A stretch of DNA of 64,000 nt from Tipula vernalis (Eukaryota; Arthropoda; Insecta; Diptera; Tipulidae). The notes under the pieces are model-generated. The model did no database searches, was not told the origin of the DNA, and saw only the letters and a list, made by a program, of their open reading frames with translations. The stretch lies in NCBI GenBank assembly GCA_958295665.1, contig OY282560.1, positions 141,228,091-141,292,090 on the forward strand. The letters are read 5' to 3'. Position numbers and translations under genes: made by a program. Shown in pieces: positions 11,424 to 22,919 of the stretch; the first letter of the stretch is position 1; every line of letters begins with the position of its first letter.

Positions 11424-12394
11424 TTATTCGGAAAGTAATGTCGTTTTTTTTGGTGAAAATGAAAGACAGTTTTTTTTATAGTGTCTAAATATTTTATTGA
11501 ATTATATCTCCGTTTTCGTACAGCACTTTTTGCCAGCTTTCTAGCCGTAGCATGATTTCATTCTCATAAAACTTCTTATCGTTGCTAGCAAAAAACTGAT
11601 TCAATCCATTTTTGACATCTTCGTTTGAAGTGAAGGTTTTGCTATACCTCTTCTATTGATCAGTTCTGGCCTTTTCTGATTTATCGTGGTATTGTTCGGT
11701 GGAAGCTAAAACAATGATTCCCTTGAAATCCCACCTAACAGACAGCATGACCTTTTTTGATGTATGTCGGCTTTCGAAGTAATTTCAGCCAGTTCATCAT
11801 TTTTACTCCAAGATCTCTTGTAGTTAACATTATTGTAGAGAACCCATTTCTCATCTACAGTGATTATTCCCTTCAAAAATGAATAATTTTCTTGACGCTT
11901 GAGGAACATATCACAGACGTCAATGCGACGGAGCAAATTTGTTTCTGTAAGAACCTGTTGATAAATTTAATCTTTCAGCGATCTCACGAGCTGTTATTCG
12001 GCGGTTTGCATCAATCAATGCCTTTATTTTGTCTTCATCAGCTTCAACTGGCCTGCCAGAACGTGGTGCATCTTCAACAAATTTTGTAAACCAGTTTTGG
12101 CACTGGCGTTCTGCCAATACATCTTCTCCATATACATCCAACAACTTTTTTATTGCTTGAACAGCATTTTTGCCTTTTCAATAGTAAGAAAAAGTAAAAT
12201 ATGCTGAAAATGCTGCTTTCGACTTTCTATATTTGATAGGGCACCAAAAAAAAACTATTACGCAGAATCAAACAAAATTTTTAACAAACAGGCATTGCTA
12301 TATCAGCTGTTAAAATATTTAATGACAATGCGGCTTAAGTGTGAAACAATACAATTAAGTCCTCTGTTGAAAAACGAAATTACTTTCTGAACAA
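11424..12394 (-). mobile_element. Internally deleted mariner element
   Basis: The outer ends are inverted repeats: TTATTCGGAAAGTAATGTCG on the left, and TTGTTCAGAAAGTAATTTCG as the reverse complement of the right end. The right end is followed by TA, the usual mariner target. At about 0.97 kb it is shorter than a typical 1.3-kb mariner. It contains the transposase relic at 11504-12144. Confidence 0.75.
11504..12144 (-). pseudogene. Mariner transposase pseudogene
   Basis: In order on the minus strand: an N-terminal helix-turn-helix part with CQNWFTKF, APRSGRP and ITAREIAERLNLS (12144-11930); then RRIDVCDMFLKR and ITVDEKWVLYNN, the mariner block around the first catalytic aspartate (11936-11780); then KADIHQK, a degraded copy of the KKVMLSVWWD block; and last NGLNQFFASNDKKFYENEI and SWQKVLYENGDIIQ with a natural stop (11624-11504). 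The region containing the second and third catalytic aspartates is missing or scrambled, and frames change several times. The protein is dead. Confidence 0.8.
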
Positions 12395-12399
12395 TATCG

Positions 12400-13417
12400 T
12401 TTTAACGGTAAACTTTCAAGCATAACAGCATTAACTATAAGCCTCTTCGGTAAAAATTTTGAAATAAAATAACTTTGGCATTTAATTTTTATTTTCTATC
12501 TTGCACTTTTTCAAAACGTGTTCATAAATTGTATATGAAAAGTGCCCTATATCAATTTTTAATCTTTTGGGGAAAATTGGTCTTTCGGTTTTAATGGAAA
12601 GAAAATTTAATTAGTGAAATATTCAAAAATGTTAGAACTTTGAATCAAAATTAAGAATACGTCAAAATTTTATTTCGAAGGAGAACAAATTTTAGTCGGA
12701 ACCTTAAAATTCGATTTCTCGAAAATTTTCCAAACAGCGTATTGGACACTATAGTTCTCACATGACAGTATGTAAGTCGTGAAACTTAGATGGTATATTA
12801 TAAAATTAGGCCTTATTCTTAAAGGCCAGGTTTAGTCTAGAACTTTCTTGTTTAGTTCCTTATGACTTCAGAATAATTCTTTGCATGGCGTGAACCCATA
12901 AATTATATGTTTCCATATTTGTATCAGTATATTCAGAGCACGTCTTCCCTAATAATCTCAATCAAACCTGGCAATGAAAACTGGTAGGTAATTTTAATTC
13001 CCAATAAATTCACATTCAATTTTTATTTAATTGTAAAATGCAGTTCCGATGAAAAATTCGCTGCCCAAGAGCCGGTCTATAATATAGATTCGATTTCTCA
13101 AGATCCTGAATAGCATGCTTCACTAGGGATATTTTAACTGAACTTCTTTAGCCTCAGTGCATGTTCACCACCAAAAAAAGTTTTTTAAATAACATAATTT
13201 ATCATCACTTAAAACGCAAATTTTGCCTGTAAATTGTATGAGTTGGCAAGTACACTGAATGTAAAGTGATGTATTGAATTTCCAACCGTTTATCAAAGTT
13301 TGCTAGTTGTCGCGTTAAGAATTTACAATTTTTTTGGTTGCAAAATGTAAAATTAATTATTTTACAACGGATGATAAATTAAAGATGAGAGTTATTTTGA
13401 ATATCTATCGATCTTTA
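12400..13417. other. No recognisable gene
   Basis: AT-rich sequence without coding signal. Confidence 0.5.
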
Positions 13418-13580
13418 ATTTACTGAATTTGACCCTATTTCGGATTATTCAAAATCCGTATTCTTCAAGTATCTGGATATACATTTCTTAATATTTTTTA
13501 GGAAAATTTATTTTTTCCGCTTTTACTAAAGTTTCTTGCAAATTCTTTATTTCATTTTCAATAAATATTATGTAAAATTT
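13418..13580 (+). repeat. Direct repeat, copy 1 (uninterrupted)
   Basis: TTTACTGAATTTGACCCTAT, then TATCTGGATATACATTTC and TTTTTTCCGCTTTTACTAAAG. The same sequence recurs at 13768-14145, where it is interrupted by an insertion at CTGG. Confidence 0.65.
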
Positions 13581-13767
13581 TAATTTATACGATTTTAATA
13601 TGTTCCGAAGATTGTAAGAGAGTTTAATCCAGTTTCGAACTGATGAGCTTATGATTATGAACAAATCATTCTTCTCATCAGGCCGCGGCGACTGGACTGA
13701 TTATACCACAATTTGCATTCTATATATACAGAATGTACTGTGCGGGATGTACTAGCGAATCATACAA

Positions 13768-14145
13768 TCAATTTACTGAATTTGCTCCCTATTTCTTCAA
13801 ATACCTGGTGCCCTGTTCTCGAATTCCACATCCATTTTCTACATGCGGACATCTGTCAAAATTCATCAAAACATTCGGAAATTGTAATTCGTATATAAAA
13901 CACATGGGGCATGGACATTTTCCTATATGGGGAATTCCTTCCACCTACTTATACCCATTCGGAAATATTCCTTTAGTACCGAAAAAATTAAATTTTTATG
14001 AATTTTGACAGATGTCCCCACATGTGGAAAATGGACCCCTGGATATAAATTTCTTAATATTTTTGTAGGGAAATTTTTTTTTTCCGCTTATACTAAAGTT
14101 TCTTGAAAATTCTTTATTTCATTTTCAAAAATGTTATCTAAAATG
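13768..14145 (+). repeat. Direct repeat, copy 2 (interrupted)
   Basis: TTTACTGAATTTGCTCCCTA up to ATACCTGG (about 13808). After an insert of roughly 230 bases it resumes with CCTGGATATAAATTTC and TTTTTTCCGCTTATACTAAAG. Confidence 0.65.
13832..14034. mobile_element. Small palindromic MITE
   Basis: The left end CCATTTTCTACATG followed by GGACATCTGTCAAAATTCAT matches the reverse complement of the right end (CCATTTTCCACATG, then GGACATCTGTCAAAATTCAT) over nearly 40 bases. It is about 200 bp with no coding capacity. It sits exactly where copy 2 of the flanking direct repeat is interrupted, with CCTGG on both sides of the insert. Confidence 0.6.
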
Positions 14146-14149
14146 GTTA

Positions 14150-17030
14150 GTTAATGCAATTTATTAAATTTATATATTCACATAAAACTAAAGTCAATTT
14201 ATTTTTGATCATCATCAAATCGAACGGTTTTTTAATTACAGTTTTTGAAACAGAATTCAAATTAGTTGAGTTCATAATATTTGCATCGGCAATAAAATAT
14301 TTTACCGTAAAAATGGAATGTACTAGAGCATAAAAATAGTTTGCTTTATGATCACGGAAATAAAAGTTTCTTCCGATAAGTTTTTAAATTAAAAGAAAAA
14401 AAATGAAAGGTAATCACAAGTTAATCAGCTGGTAGCTTGGTAGTAATTCTACAAAGTTATTAATTAAATTATACAATATGAGTCAAAGATTTACAAACTA
14501 TAATTGAACACAACATTTACACATTTACTAATCGCACAGTAATCACAAATCAGAAATAATTCTACCTATCTTATATAAATCTTTAACAACTTTCCCCTTC
14601 ACTGAGATAAGTTAATAACCCACACCTCAAAATTTTAATGCGTAAATTAAATGATAAATTGTAAATTATGTAAATGAAATGCGTTTAGCTCCAAGGCCGA
14701 AGTGATTCACGAAATATGTTGATGTCGGCATAGCGGTCACTAAAGTTTTCAATTATGTATTTATATAGAAACTCCTCCACTAAATAAAATAATAATTCGG
14801 GTGTGTATAGGTATTTTACAACTTTTACCTTCGAACCCACCTATATACATACATACATAAATCTGAAGTGATAGTCGTTGTTATTTTTCGAAATTCTGAA
14901 TGCATTTATTATGTAACCAAAAAAAATTTAATATCAGCTATATTTTACATAAAGGCGGATATGTATCGGGACCATGCCCCAAAACCCTTGATATATTTTG
15001 TTTTTTTAATTTTTTTTTTTTAAATTCAAACCTAATGTCACAATATGGAATTTTATTATGATTTTTCAAATTTAAAATTGATTTTTACATATTTTGTCTC
15101 TTTAAACTTCAGATATTTTACATAAATTTCCATGCTGTCAATCAATCAAGATACCAGTTGGAATAAAAACCAGTTGGAATCAATGGATTATTTTGCACAC
15201 AAAAAAAACAGGAAATAAATTAATCATTTGTTTTAATTATTATTTATTTTAGCTGACAGCATCTTTCAGTTCACAATATGATGTCATCCTTGTTTTGTGT
15301 TTTTTTTTTTGCCGCGTCTAGTTATCTCTAAACAAACCAAAATAGACAAAAATATTAATTTATAATACTTAATAGTTTTCTAATAATTATATTACGACGT
15401 TACATAATCATTCTCATCTTAATTTATAACAAAAAAAAAAAAAAAAATTGTTAAAACCCCGATATTAAATAACCAAACAACGACTATGATATTTTGAAAG
15501 TTTCAACGTTCCAATAATAATAACAAATCAAATCGGAAAAGAAATGTGCATATGTACATATATACCTACATACGAACGCCAGCGGTAAGACGAAGAAAGT
15601 TAAATAATACCAAAAACGTAATATTGAATTTCAATTCAACAAGATCCTGGAGGAAATAGAAATGGTAATGTGAATATTGCGTGTACAATTCCGAATGGAA
15701 TACCTACATCCAAATTGTTTCGATACTGCGATTTTTAAGGGGGAGAAATAAAATTTAATGCGTGGAGATATGATCGCCTTAAGGACACAAAAAATATTTT
15801 TTCCTATATAAATAACATTTATTTATACAATAGGATATATACAATTTTATAAAGCTTCGAAAGAAGGTATTTTACAATTTTTTAACTTTTAAATTATTCA
15901 ATCGATTGCGCAGAGAAATTTTTTGATTTAATTTTTAGAAATAAGAAAAAAAAAATTTGTTGAATATATAACTGGGTTGAGAAGGTCATAAATAGGATTA
16001 ATTTTTTTATTTTTTTTTTTTGTTTGTTATTTCAGTATATTTTAGATAATAGGATTTAACGGATATTTAAATACGTGGCTTTCTCGAGTTCAACTTCACC
16101 TAAATCGAGGCCATCAAATTAAAATATGGTTCGTAATTGATTTGTTTAAATTCATTATTTGAAAATGCTAATCAATTTCTCGCTGGTTAAAGCAGATGCC
16201 ATTTAATTAATTTAATTTTGGCTTACAATTATAGAATTTTACAAAGCGTTTGATTGGAAACTATTCCTACGAGTAATGTACAGAAATCAGTGTTCATTCA
16301 TTTCATCTTCGTTGAATTGTTTTTTTTGTCTTTAATTGGAAGAAAAACCTGTAATTTTCACTACGTTGAATCTTGAGTTATCGCAGCTTACGATTATACC
16401 TGAAACTAGCAAGACTTAACTTTATCAAAAACCGAATTTCAAAAACGTTTATAAAACGCCAAACCTGTTTTGTTTTATATCAGACTCGTTTTCATTTGTT
16501 CGAAGGGTCTAACCATCCGTTTAATGATTTTTGGCAATGAACATTTTTTTTTGAAGCAATATGCATGTACATAGGTATATCTATATTACAAAGCCTTTAC
16601 CTTCAAATCTAATCCAGAGAAACAAAAACTGTAATCATTCGGTCTAGTATACTGCTGTACCCAATAATTTATATGTGCTCAACCCAATATATGTATATAA
16701 AAACATTAAATAGCGATAGGTTAATGTGTTGGGTTTTGCCAACAAATTGACAAGAAATGGCCTTGTATAGGATAAATTCGCGTCGTATCTCTTTTCGCCT
16801 GTAGTAGGCAGGAGCTAAACGTGAAAGTTAAAATACGTTATCACCTGCTTTCGAAATGATAAAGTTTCAGGCATCTCAACTCAAGCAAAGCGCTAGAGCG
16901 AGAAAGATGCCTTATATCCTCGCTGTTGATATCTATTAACAAATAGTAATTCGAACAGTACTCATCCGATTTTCATGAAACAAAGGCAGACTAACATACC
17001 TTGATCAAAAAAGAAAAACAAGGTATGGCG
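14150..17030. other. AT-rich stretch without recognisable genes
   Basis: Several A or T runs (15300-15310, 15429-15447, 16008-16021) and short ATAC repeats near 14850. No coding signal was recognised. Confidence 0.5.
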
Positions 17031-17667
17031 AAGATCTCTAAGTAGTCGGATTCCAAAGTTATAGATGCGTAAAGAAATGTATGTGAAGTTAGCCCGAAAA
17101 ATCATCTCGAAAAGGCTTCTTTAATTTTGGTGTGTTTCCTTGCTAAAATCCATACTAGCCCGAAAAAGTAATTGAATTGTATGAAAAAATGAATACCATC
17201 CCGAAATTTGATTAGTACATATTAGCATTAGTAGCACGAAAAAAATTATTTGCTAACAATTACACTTCAAACTTAATAAGATGTAGCTTATTTCATAATT
17301 TAAATATAATATATTGAACGAATCCGTTGCAATAATATTCTGCAGAAATACACCAGTTATTATCTCATTACTAAAAGACAGTTATTGGGTAACCTTAAGG
17401 TCTTATTTCCAAACCGTGTTTCTAGTTTTTTATACCAGGTTCAACCCCCACATATATTTCTAGCCCCTATAACAATATTATCTATCTAGCCCCTATAACA
17501 AATTTCTACATATTGGTATAAAGCACAAGCATGCTAAGTTCATTACCAACTTCAAACCATTAGCCCATTAGCATACGATGGGGATCAGGAACATTTCTGG
17601 GCCAAGATTCAATCAAATATTTTCACTAAAACTGCTCATTATTTCTACTACTATATCTCTATTCATA

Positions 17668-17675
17668 GAGTTTGC
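17668..17675. repeat. Target-site duplication, left copy
   Basis: GAGTTTGC, identical to 22219-22226 on the other side of the Jockey element. Confidence 0.85.
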
Positions 17676-17881
17676 TTTTTTTTTTTTTTTTTTTTAAATG
17701 TTGCCAATGGCTTTATTCTTGAATCTTTCAACATAAGAAACTAACAAGAAGTAATCAAATCTTAAGCTAAAAATTATTACATATTTTAAGTCTTAACCAA
17801 TGTTAATACTTATTGTTAGGGCTCACAATTTAATTAATTTAGACTACACTTATATGTATATATCGAATTAAATTTACAGGT

Positions 17882-20545
17882 TCACAGGTTCATTAGTTCG
17901 AGTGGATCTGTTCTTCTCAGACGTCTAAATCGCGGCTGTTTTAGTATCTCCCTGGCCAATTCGTTGGGATGTGCTTCTAGTTTTGAATAATATTTCGAAC
18001 TGAATTCTTTAATTGTTTCTTTAACGGTTTTAATCCCAAGGTCGTGATGTATATTACTATTTCGAATGTACCAAGGAGCATTGGTGATACTGCGAAGTAT
18101 TTTCGCTTGGGTTCGTTGCAGGAGTTCTCTGTTTGAAGCGCTGGTGGATCCCCATAACTGAATACCATAAGTCCATATGGGTTTGATTATTGATTTGTAC
18201 AGTAAAACTTTATTGGCTAATGACAACTGAGATTTTCTTCCCATCAGCCAATACATTTTGGAAAATGTAATTTTTATTTGGTTGCGCTTTGTTTCAATAT
18301 GATTTTTCCACGTTAACCTTCTATCCAGATGCAAACCTAAGTATTTTACCTTCGTTTGTTGAGGAATATTTTTATCGTTTAATTTCACTGGTGGGCAGGT
18401 GCGTTTGTTTAGCGTGAATGTGACGTGAGTTGATTTGTTTTCGTTCACTTTTATTCGCCATGCCTTTAGCCAGTCCGCGACCTTGTTTAAATGATTCTGT
18501 AACTCCTTTGAGGCAATTTCAAGATTAGTGTGGGACACCAGGATGGCAGTGTCATCGGCAAATGTTGATATTATCACTTTGTTGGTTACAGGTATATCAG
18601 CTGTGTACAATAAGTATAATATTGGTCCTAAAACGCTACCTTGCGGGACACCTGCATTAATATCATTTAAGCAAGTAGTTGCACTATTTTGTTTGACCAT
18701 GTATTGCCTTTGGAGAAGATAGTTTCCCAGAACTGAGTGAAATTTTTTCGGTAGAAGCTCCTTAATTTTGTAAATTAGTCCATCGTGCCAAACTTTATCA
18801 AAAGCTTGGGCGATATCCAAAAAGGCAGCAGCACAATATTTCTTTTCCTCGAAGGTGATTTTGATTGCATTTACAATCCTGTGTACTTGCTCTGTAGTAC
18901 CATGTTGGTTTCGGAACCCAAATTGATGGTCTGGAATAACGCGCCGTTCTTCTAATATTGGTTTCAATTTCATTAGTAACATTTTTTCAAATAGCTTTGA
19001 GATTGTGGGCAGCATGCTTATGGGACGATATGATGAGATTTGCGTTTCTTTTTTCCCTGGCTTATGTATCATTGTGATCAAAGATATCTTCCATTTTTGA
19101 GGAATATAACTGGTTCGCATGACCGCGTTGAATACAAATGTTATTAGTTTTATGCATTTATCCGGCAATTCCCTTATCATTTTTCCAGTAATAAGATCAT
19201 GTCCTGGTGCCTTTTTCGGGCTTATGCAAGTTTTAATTGTATTCTTAACTTTCTTCCAGTTATACTTTATAGGTTTGTAGGATAAACCATCATCCGTTGG
19301 CTGGGGTAGCACAAAATAATTATCTTCTTCGTGTGGGACGAATACTGTTGGTAGATGAGCAGCAAAAGCATTGGCTTTTTCTTCATCACTTCTCGCCCAA
19401 TTTCCAGTTGGTAGTCTAATCGGTGGATTCGAATTTGTTGGCCTTTTTAAATTTTTTGTTGCCTTCCACAAGGAATAATCTGTCCTCTCGGTTGCCGAGA
19501 GATCACTTAAGTAGTTCTTTACGCGCTGGTTTTCTTCTTCGCTCAAAGCAAATCTTAGGGCCTTAATAGCTCGATTTAATTTCCACTTCAATAACGGTGA
19601 TTTTGTTTGCTGCCATTGACGGCGAATCTTTCGCTTTTCCTGGATTAGTTCCTGTATATTATGTGACAGTTTATTAACTTTTTCCGAACTACTTATGCCG
19701 GGTGTAGCCCTTTTAGCAGATAATGTCATGACATCTTTTAGATTTTCTGCCGCCGCATCAATATCAGCTGGTGTGATCAGAGGAATATTAAGTAGACACT
19801 TTTGTTCGACTAACCTCCTATATTGATCCCAATTAGTTTTTTTGTTTGTAAGACGGTTCGGTATTTCGTTCCTTAGGACATCAGTACTCAATGTTACTAT
19901 TACCGGTGAGTGATCAGAAGACAGATCATAGCAATCAGTGGCCTTAGCATATGTACGTGGAATGCCCTTAGTTACACAAAAGTCAATTAGATCAGGAGTT
20001 TTCTTTTTATCCGTGGGCCAGTAAGTTGGGTTACCGGCAGATAAATAATCCAGGGACTGTTCCTCTATGGCATCATAAAGTTGTTTACCTTTCGGCGAAG
20101 TTAATCTGGAACCCCAATGAGTATGTTTAGCGTTGTAATCACCGCCCGCAAGAAATTTATTACCCAGCTGGCTGAAATAATCCAAGAACTGGAGTTTTTT
20201 TATAGCATGTTTTGGAGGGCAGTACACTGCTGATATGACGCAGTTTCCAGACCACTCCTGCAGACAAATGCTCGTTGATTGTATATGTTCTTTCTCATAT
20301 TTTGTAAGTTCGTAATGTTTTAATCTTCGCTTAATCAATACAGCAGTGCCTCCATGTGCTTTACCATCTGGGTGCTTGGTGTCATAAATAGAGTACCCAT
20401 TAATTTTGAAATAGCTATTTTTGGTGAAGCGTGTTTCTGATATTAACATTATGTCAATATTGTGTTCAGTGAGGAATGCATGTACCTCCGATTTATGTTG
20501 TGTTAGGCCGTTTGCATTCCATATGGCTATTTTGATGATGGTCAT
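17882..20545 (-). CDS. Jockey ORF2: endonuclease-reverse transcriptase
   Basis: 887 residues. The N-terminal apurinic-type endonuclease that nicks target DNA shows IWNANGL (residues 8-14), the catalytic glutamate in ISETRF (E37), GGDYNAKH with D136 and SDHSPV with H212. The reverse transcriptase follows with ISSYRPISMLP, AFLDIAQAFDKVWHDGL, NAGVPQGSVLGP and the active site FADD (D664, D665). The thumb region has KYLGLHLDRRLTWKNHI and YGIQLWGS. The length is normal for Jockey ORF2 and there are no stops. The start codon overlaps the ORF1 stop in ATGA, which suggests termination-reinitiation. The product should copy the element's RNA at the nick by target-primed reverse transcription. Confidence 0.95.
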   Translation of the reverse strand: MTIIKIAIWNANGLTQHKSEVHAFLTEHNIDIMLISETRFTKNSYFKINGYSIYDTKHPDGKAHGGTAVLIKRRLKHYELTKYEKEHIQSTSICLQEWSGNCVISAVYCPPKHAIKKLQFLDYFSQLGNKFLAGGDYNAKHTHWGSRLTSPKGKQLYDAIEEQSLDYLSAGNPTYWPTDKKKTPDLIDFCVTKGIPRTYAKATDCYDLSSDHSPVIVTLSTDVLRNEIPNRLTNKKTNWDQYRRLVEQKCLLNIPLITPADIDAAAENLKDVMTLSAKRATPGISSSEKVNKLSHNIQELIQEKRKIRRQWQQTKSPLLKWKLNRAIKALRFALSEEENQRVKNYLSDLSATERTDYSLWKATKNLKRPTNSNPPIRLPTGNWARSDEEKANAFAAHLPTVFVPHEEDNYFVLPQPTDDGLSYKPIKYNWKKVKNTIKTCISPKKAPGHDLITGKMIRELPDKCIKLITFVFNAVMRTSYIPQKWKISLITMIHKPGKKETQISSYRPISMLPTISKLFEKMLLMKLKPILEERRVIPDHQFGFRNQHGTTEQVHRIVNAIKITFEEKKYCAAAFLDIAQAFDKVWHDGLIYKIKELLPKKFHSVLGNYLLQRQYMVKQNSATTCLNDINAGVPQGSVLGPILYLLYTADIPVTNKVIISTFADDTAILVSHTNLEIASKELQNHLNKVADWLKAWRIKVNENKSTHVTFTLNKRTCPPVKLNDKNIPQQTKVKYLGLHLDRRLTWKNHIETKRNQIKITFSKMYWLMGRKSQLSLANKVLLYKSIIKPIWTYGIQLWGSTSASNRELLQRTQAKILRSITNAPWYIRNSNIHHDLGIKTVKETIKEFSSKYYSKLEAHPNELAREILKQPRFRRLRRTDPLELMNL

Positions 20546-22080
20546 TTTTGGCTTTTTACGACTATCTGCTTCAGCGTGCTCATATTCTGCATCATTAGAT
20601 CCATGGTTCTCTCCATCATCGCCATGAAGCTTTGCATCATATTGGTCAATTTGTTTAAAGCTGTTGTGATGTTTCCCTCTTCACTTGCTTGCACCTTAGG
20701 AGCGGTACCTTTGAGAACACTTGCGTATGAAACCCCTTGGTGCACGCTGCCGTTTTCAGTTGCGCACTGATTTTCATTTCGAGCGTTTCTGTTTACAATT
20801 TCTGGCCGTGCTTCTTTTCTAACGGAAGAATGAAGATTAAGGATTCGCTGCTCTGCTCGCTGCTTTGGATTTATTCTCCTTTTCAATTCCAGATAAATTG
20901 GACACCCTCTATAATTAGCTGTGTGACTTCCATCGCAGTTGCTGCATTTTCTCACTGATGCTTCATTTTTTGCTTTATTGCAAACCTTTGAATTATAGAG
21001 TTCACCACATATAACACAAACATCGTTCAAAGTGCAATAGGCTCTAGTGTGGCCATATTCTTGGCACTTAACGCATTGTACCGGCCCATTTCTTTTCCTG
21101 GGTTCCTCAATGGTAACCCTTCTGTGCAATAGATATTTTAGGTCAAATATTGCATGGTTGCCTTTAACCTTTTTATTGTCTGGTTCTAATTCCAGACGAA
21201 ACAATGGCTGAGGAACCTTCTCCCGATTAAAAATATTGGTAATAGTTTTGCACTGGAAACCTTTTTCAGTGAGAGCAGCTTGAATTTCGTTTGCATCCAC
21301 GTAACTCTCTATTCCTTTTAACACAACAACCAATCCTTTTTGGCTCTTTAATTGATACGTGTAGTAATGTTTACCAACTTGGTCGAAATGTTTAATTAAC
21401 GCTCTGTAAGCATCAGTATTGAGCGGTTGAATTTTTGTTTCTTTTATATTTCCTCTTTTGATCCCGGAAATATAAAATGCACCTTCAGTGATAAACTCGA
21501 TCGTTTTAGCCAGTTCTCTATTTGATTCTTCCCTCAAATAGATTGGTGGTGGCTTCTCAGCTTTTGAAGTTTTTTCGGGCGGCGGCTCGTCAACAACCAA
21601 GCAAGAATGCCTATTACCATGCGTTAATTCAACGCTAGCTAGCTTAGTGAATTTATTCGCGCTTGCACTGGCCGCTGATCTAGGGCTTCTTCTTCGTTTT
21701 GATGTGACAGTAATATACCGGTCTATTCCCGTTTGCACTAAACACTGACCTACATCACTGTTTATTTTATTGTCATCTGATGTCGATGCACTCTCATTGT
21801 TTTTTTTATTGTCAATATTTGGCGACGATGCACTTTTATTTTCGTTATGGTTCAACACACCAATGTTATTTAAATTAATAATTTCACTTTGATTAAAATT
21901 GCCTGGTAAGGTAATTTTTTGAACATTTAAAGTTTGTTGTCGCTTTGGACTATGCTGCACTTTTGTATTTTTATAAAAAATATCTGAGGTCGTGACGTTC
22001 GGTGGCAAATCGCTTGCGGACATCGCTGTCTGCTGATTTTGCCCAGCCTTTTTTACTTGAGGCGGAGATGAGAACATCAC
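20542..22080 (-). CDS. Jockey ORF1: gag-like nucleic-acid-binding protein
   Basis: 512 residues. The N-terminal part is low-complexity, rich in Ser, Asn and Lys. A PRE_C2HC-type region follows with VLKGIESYVDANEIQAALTE and FQCKTITNI. Then come three zinc knuckles. The first is CVKCQEYGHTRAYC (residues 336-349), a canonical CX2CX4HX4C. The second, CVICGELYNSKVC, has Asn where His is expected. The third is CSNCDGSHTANYRGC (from residue 379). A C-terminal stretch with NMMQSFMAMMERTMDLMMQN looks helical and may oligomerise. The product should coat the element RNA and guide it to the nucleus. Start chosen at the first in-frame ATG after the short leader. Confidence 0.92.
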   Translation of the reverse strand: MMFSSPPQVKKAGQNQQTAMSASDLPPNVTTSDIFYKNTKVQHSPKRQQTLNVQKITLPGNFNQSEIINLNNIGVLNHNENKSASSPNIDNKKNNESASTSDDNKINSDVGQCLVQTGIDRYITVTSKRRRSPRSAASASANKFTKLASVELTHGNRHSCLVVDEPPPEKTSKAEKPPPIYLREESNRELAKTIEFITEGAFYISGIKRGNIKETKIQPLNTDAYRALIKHFDQVGKHYYTYQLKSQKGLVVVLKGIESYVDANEIQAALTEKGFQCKTITNIFNREKVPQPLFRLELEPDNKKVKGNHAIFDLKYLLHRRVTIEEPRKRNGPVQCVKCQEYGHTRAYCTLNDVCVICGELYNSKVCNKAKNEASVRKCSNCDGSHTANYRGCPIYLELKRRINPKQRAEQRILNLHSSVRKEARPEIVNRNARNENQCATENGSVHQGVSYASVLKGTAPKVQASEEGNITTALNKLTNMMQSFMAMMERTMDLMMQNMSTLKQIVVKSQK

Positions 22081-22218
22081 GATTTCACTTATTTTTCACA
22101 TCACAAAATTTTTAAAAAAAAATAAAAAAAAAAATGATTTAAACTGCTGATTCAACTTTTCACACAAGTAATAAGTAAATTATTTAAATGTTTACTCGGT
22201 GGTAGCAAAATTGCAACT

Positions 22219-22226
22219 GAGTTTGC
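22219..22226. repeat. Target-site duplication, right copy
   Basis: GAGTTTGC, identical to 17668-17675. Confidence 0.85.
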
Positions 22227-22693
22227 TAAACATATTTGTATACGAGGCTAGCTTGGTAAGTCCATTGCCAAGTTAAACATTTAGCCCATTACCGTATGAT
22301 GGTGATCAGGAACAATTACTTTTTCGGGCTAGTATGGTTTTTAGCAAGGAAACACACCAAAATTAGAAAAGCCTTTTCGGGATGATTTTTCGGGCTAACT
22401 TCACATACATACTAAAAATCTTGTTTCAGGTAAATATTTTTTTTAAGGGATGGAGTGTAATTTTACGTAATTTTCTATGATTTTTTGGGCTAAAAGGCTT
22501 TTTATATTGAATTTAGCGAAGACCCATCAATTTTTCGGGATGAAAATGCTTCCTTTCGGGCTACTTCACATCCGTCGTAAAGAATTCCCTTCATAACACA
22601 TTCACGTGAAAAACTCAAACAATAAAAGTCCATGCTAGGTACTTTTAAAATTTTATTTTGCGTATGAAATGAATGATTCAAAATGGTTTTGTT

Positions 22694-22830
<137 letters not shown>

Positions 22831-22919
22831 TGAAAGACGGCATTGTTGAAATGCCGGTAATGCGATTACATCCTGTAATGGGTTTTCCTTCTTTTTTTTA
22901 CTTCGTTTTTCGACGATAA

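Larger units (their letters stand above)
17676..22218 (-). mobile_element. Full-length Jockey-type non-LTR retrotransposon
   Basis: The element is 4543 bp on the minus strand and flanked by the direct repeat GAGTTTGC (17668-17675 and 22219-22226), a target-site duplication. From 5' to 3' it has a 138-base leader, ORF1 (22080-20542), ORF2 (20545-17882) and a 186-base 3' UTR. An AATAAA signal (17717-17712) lies about 17 bases before a 20-base poly(A) tail (the T-run at 17676-17695). Both ORFs are uninterrupted. The transcription start region reads TCAGTT, like an arthropod initiator; its first two bases come from the flank. Intact ORFs, perfect target duplication and clean tail indicate a recent, possibly active copy. 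Confidence 0.92.
17040..22440. repeat. GGGCTA-rich inverted-repeat element, split by the Jockey insertion
   Basis: About 17079-17178 (ATGTATGTGAAGTTAGCCCG, GGTGTGTTTCCTTGCTAAAA, CATACTAGCCCGAAAAAGTA) is repeated in inverted orientation at about 22315-22412. Inside these, TAGCCCATTAGCATACGATG with GATCAGGAACA (17559-17602) recurs in direct orientation at 22282-22316 (TAGCCCATTACCGTATGATG with GATCAGGAACA). The Jockey element occupies 17676-22218 in the middle, so the older element covers 17040-17675 plus 22219-22440. Further TTTCGGGCTA units reach about 22570. Confidence 0.55.
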
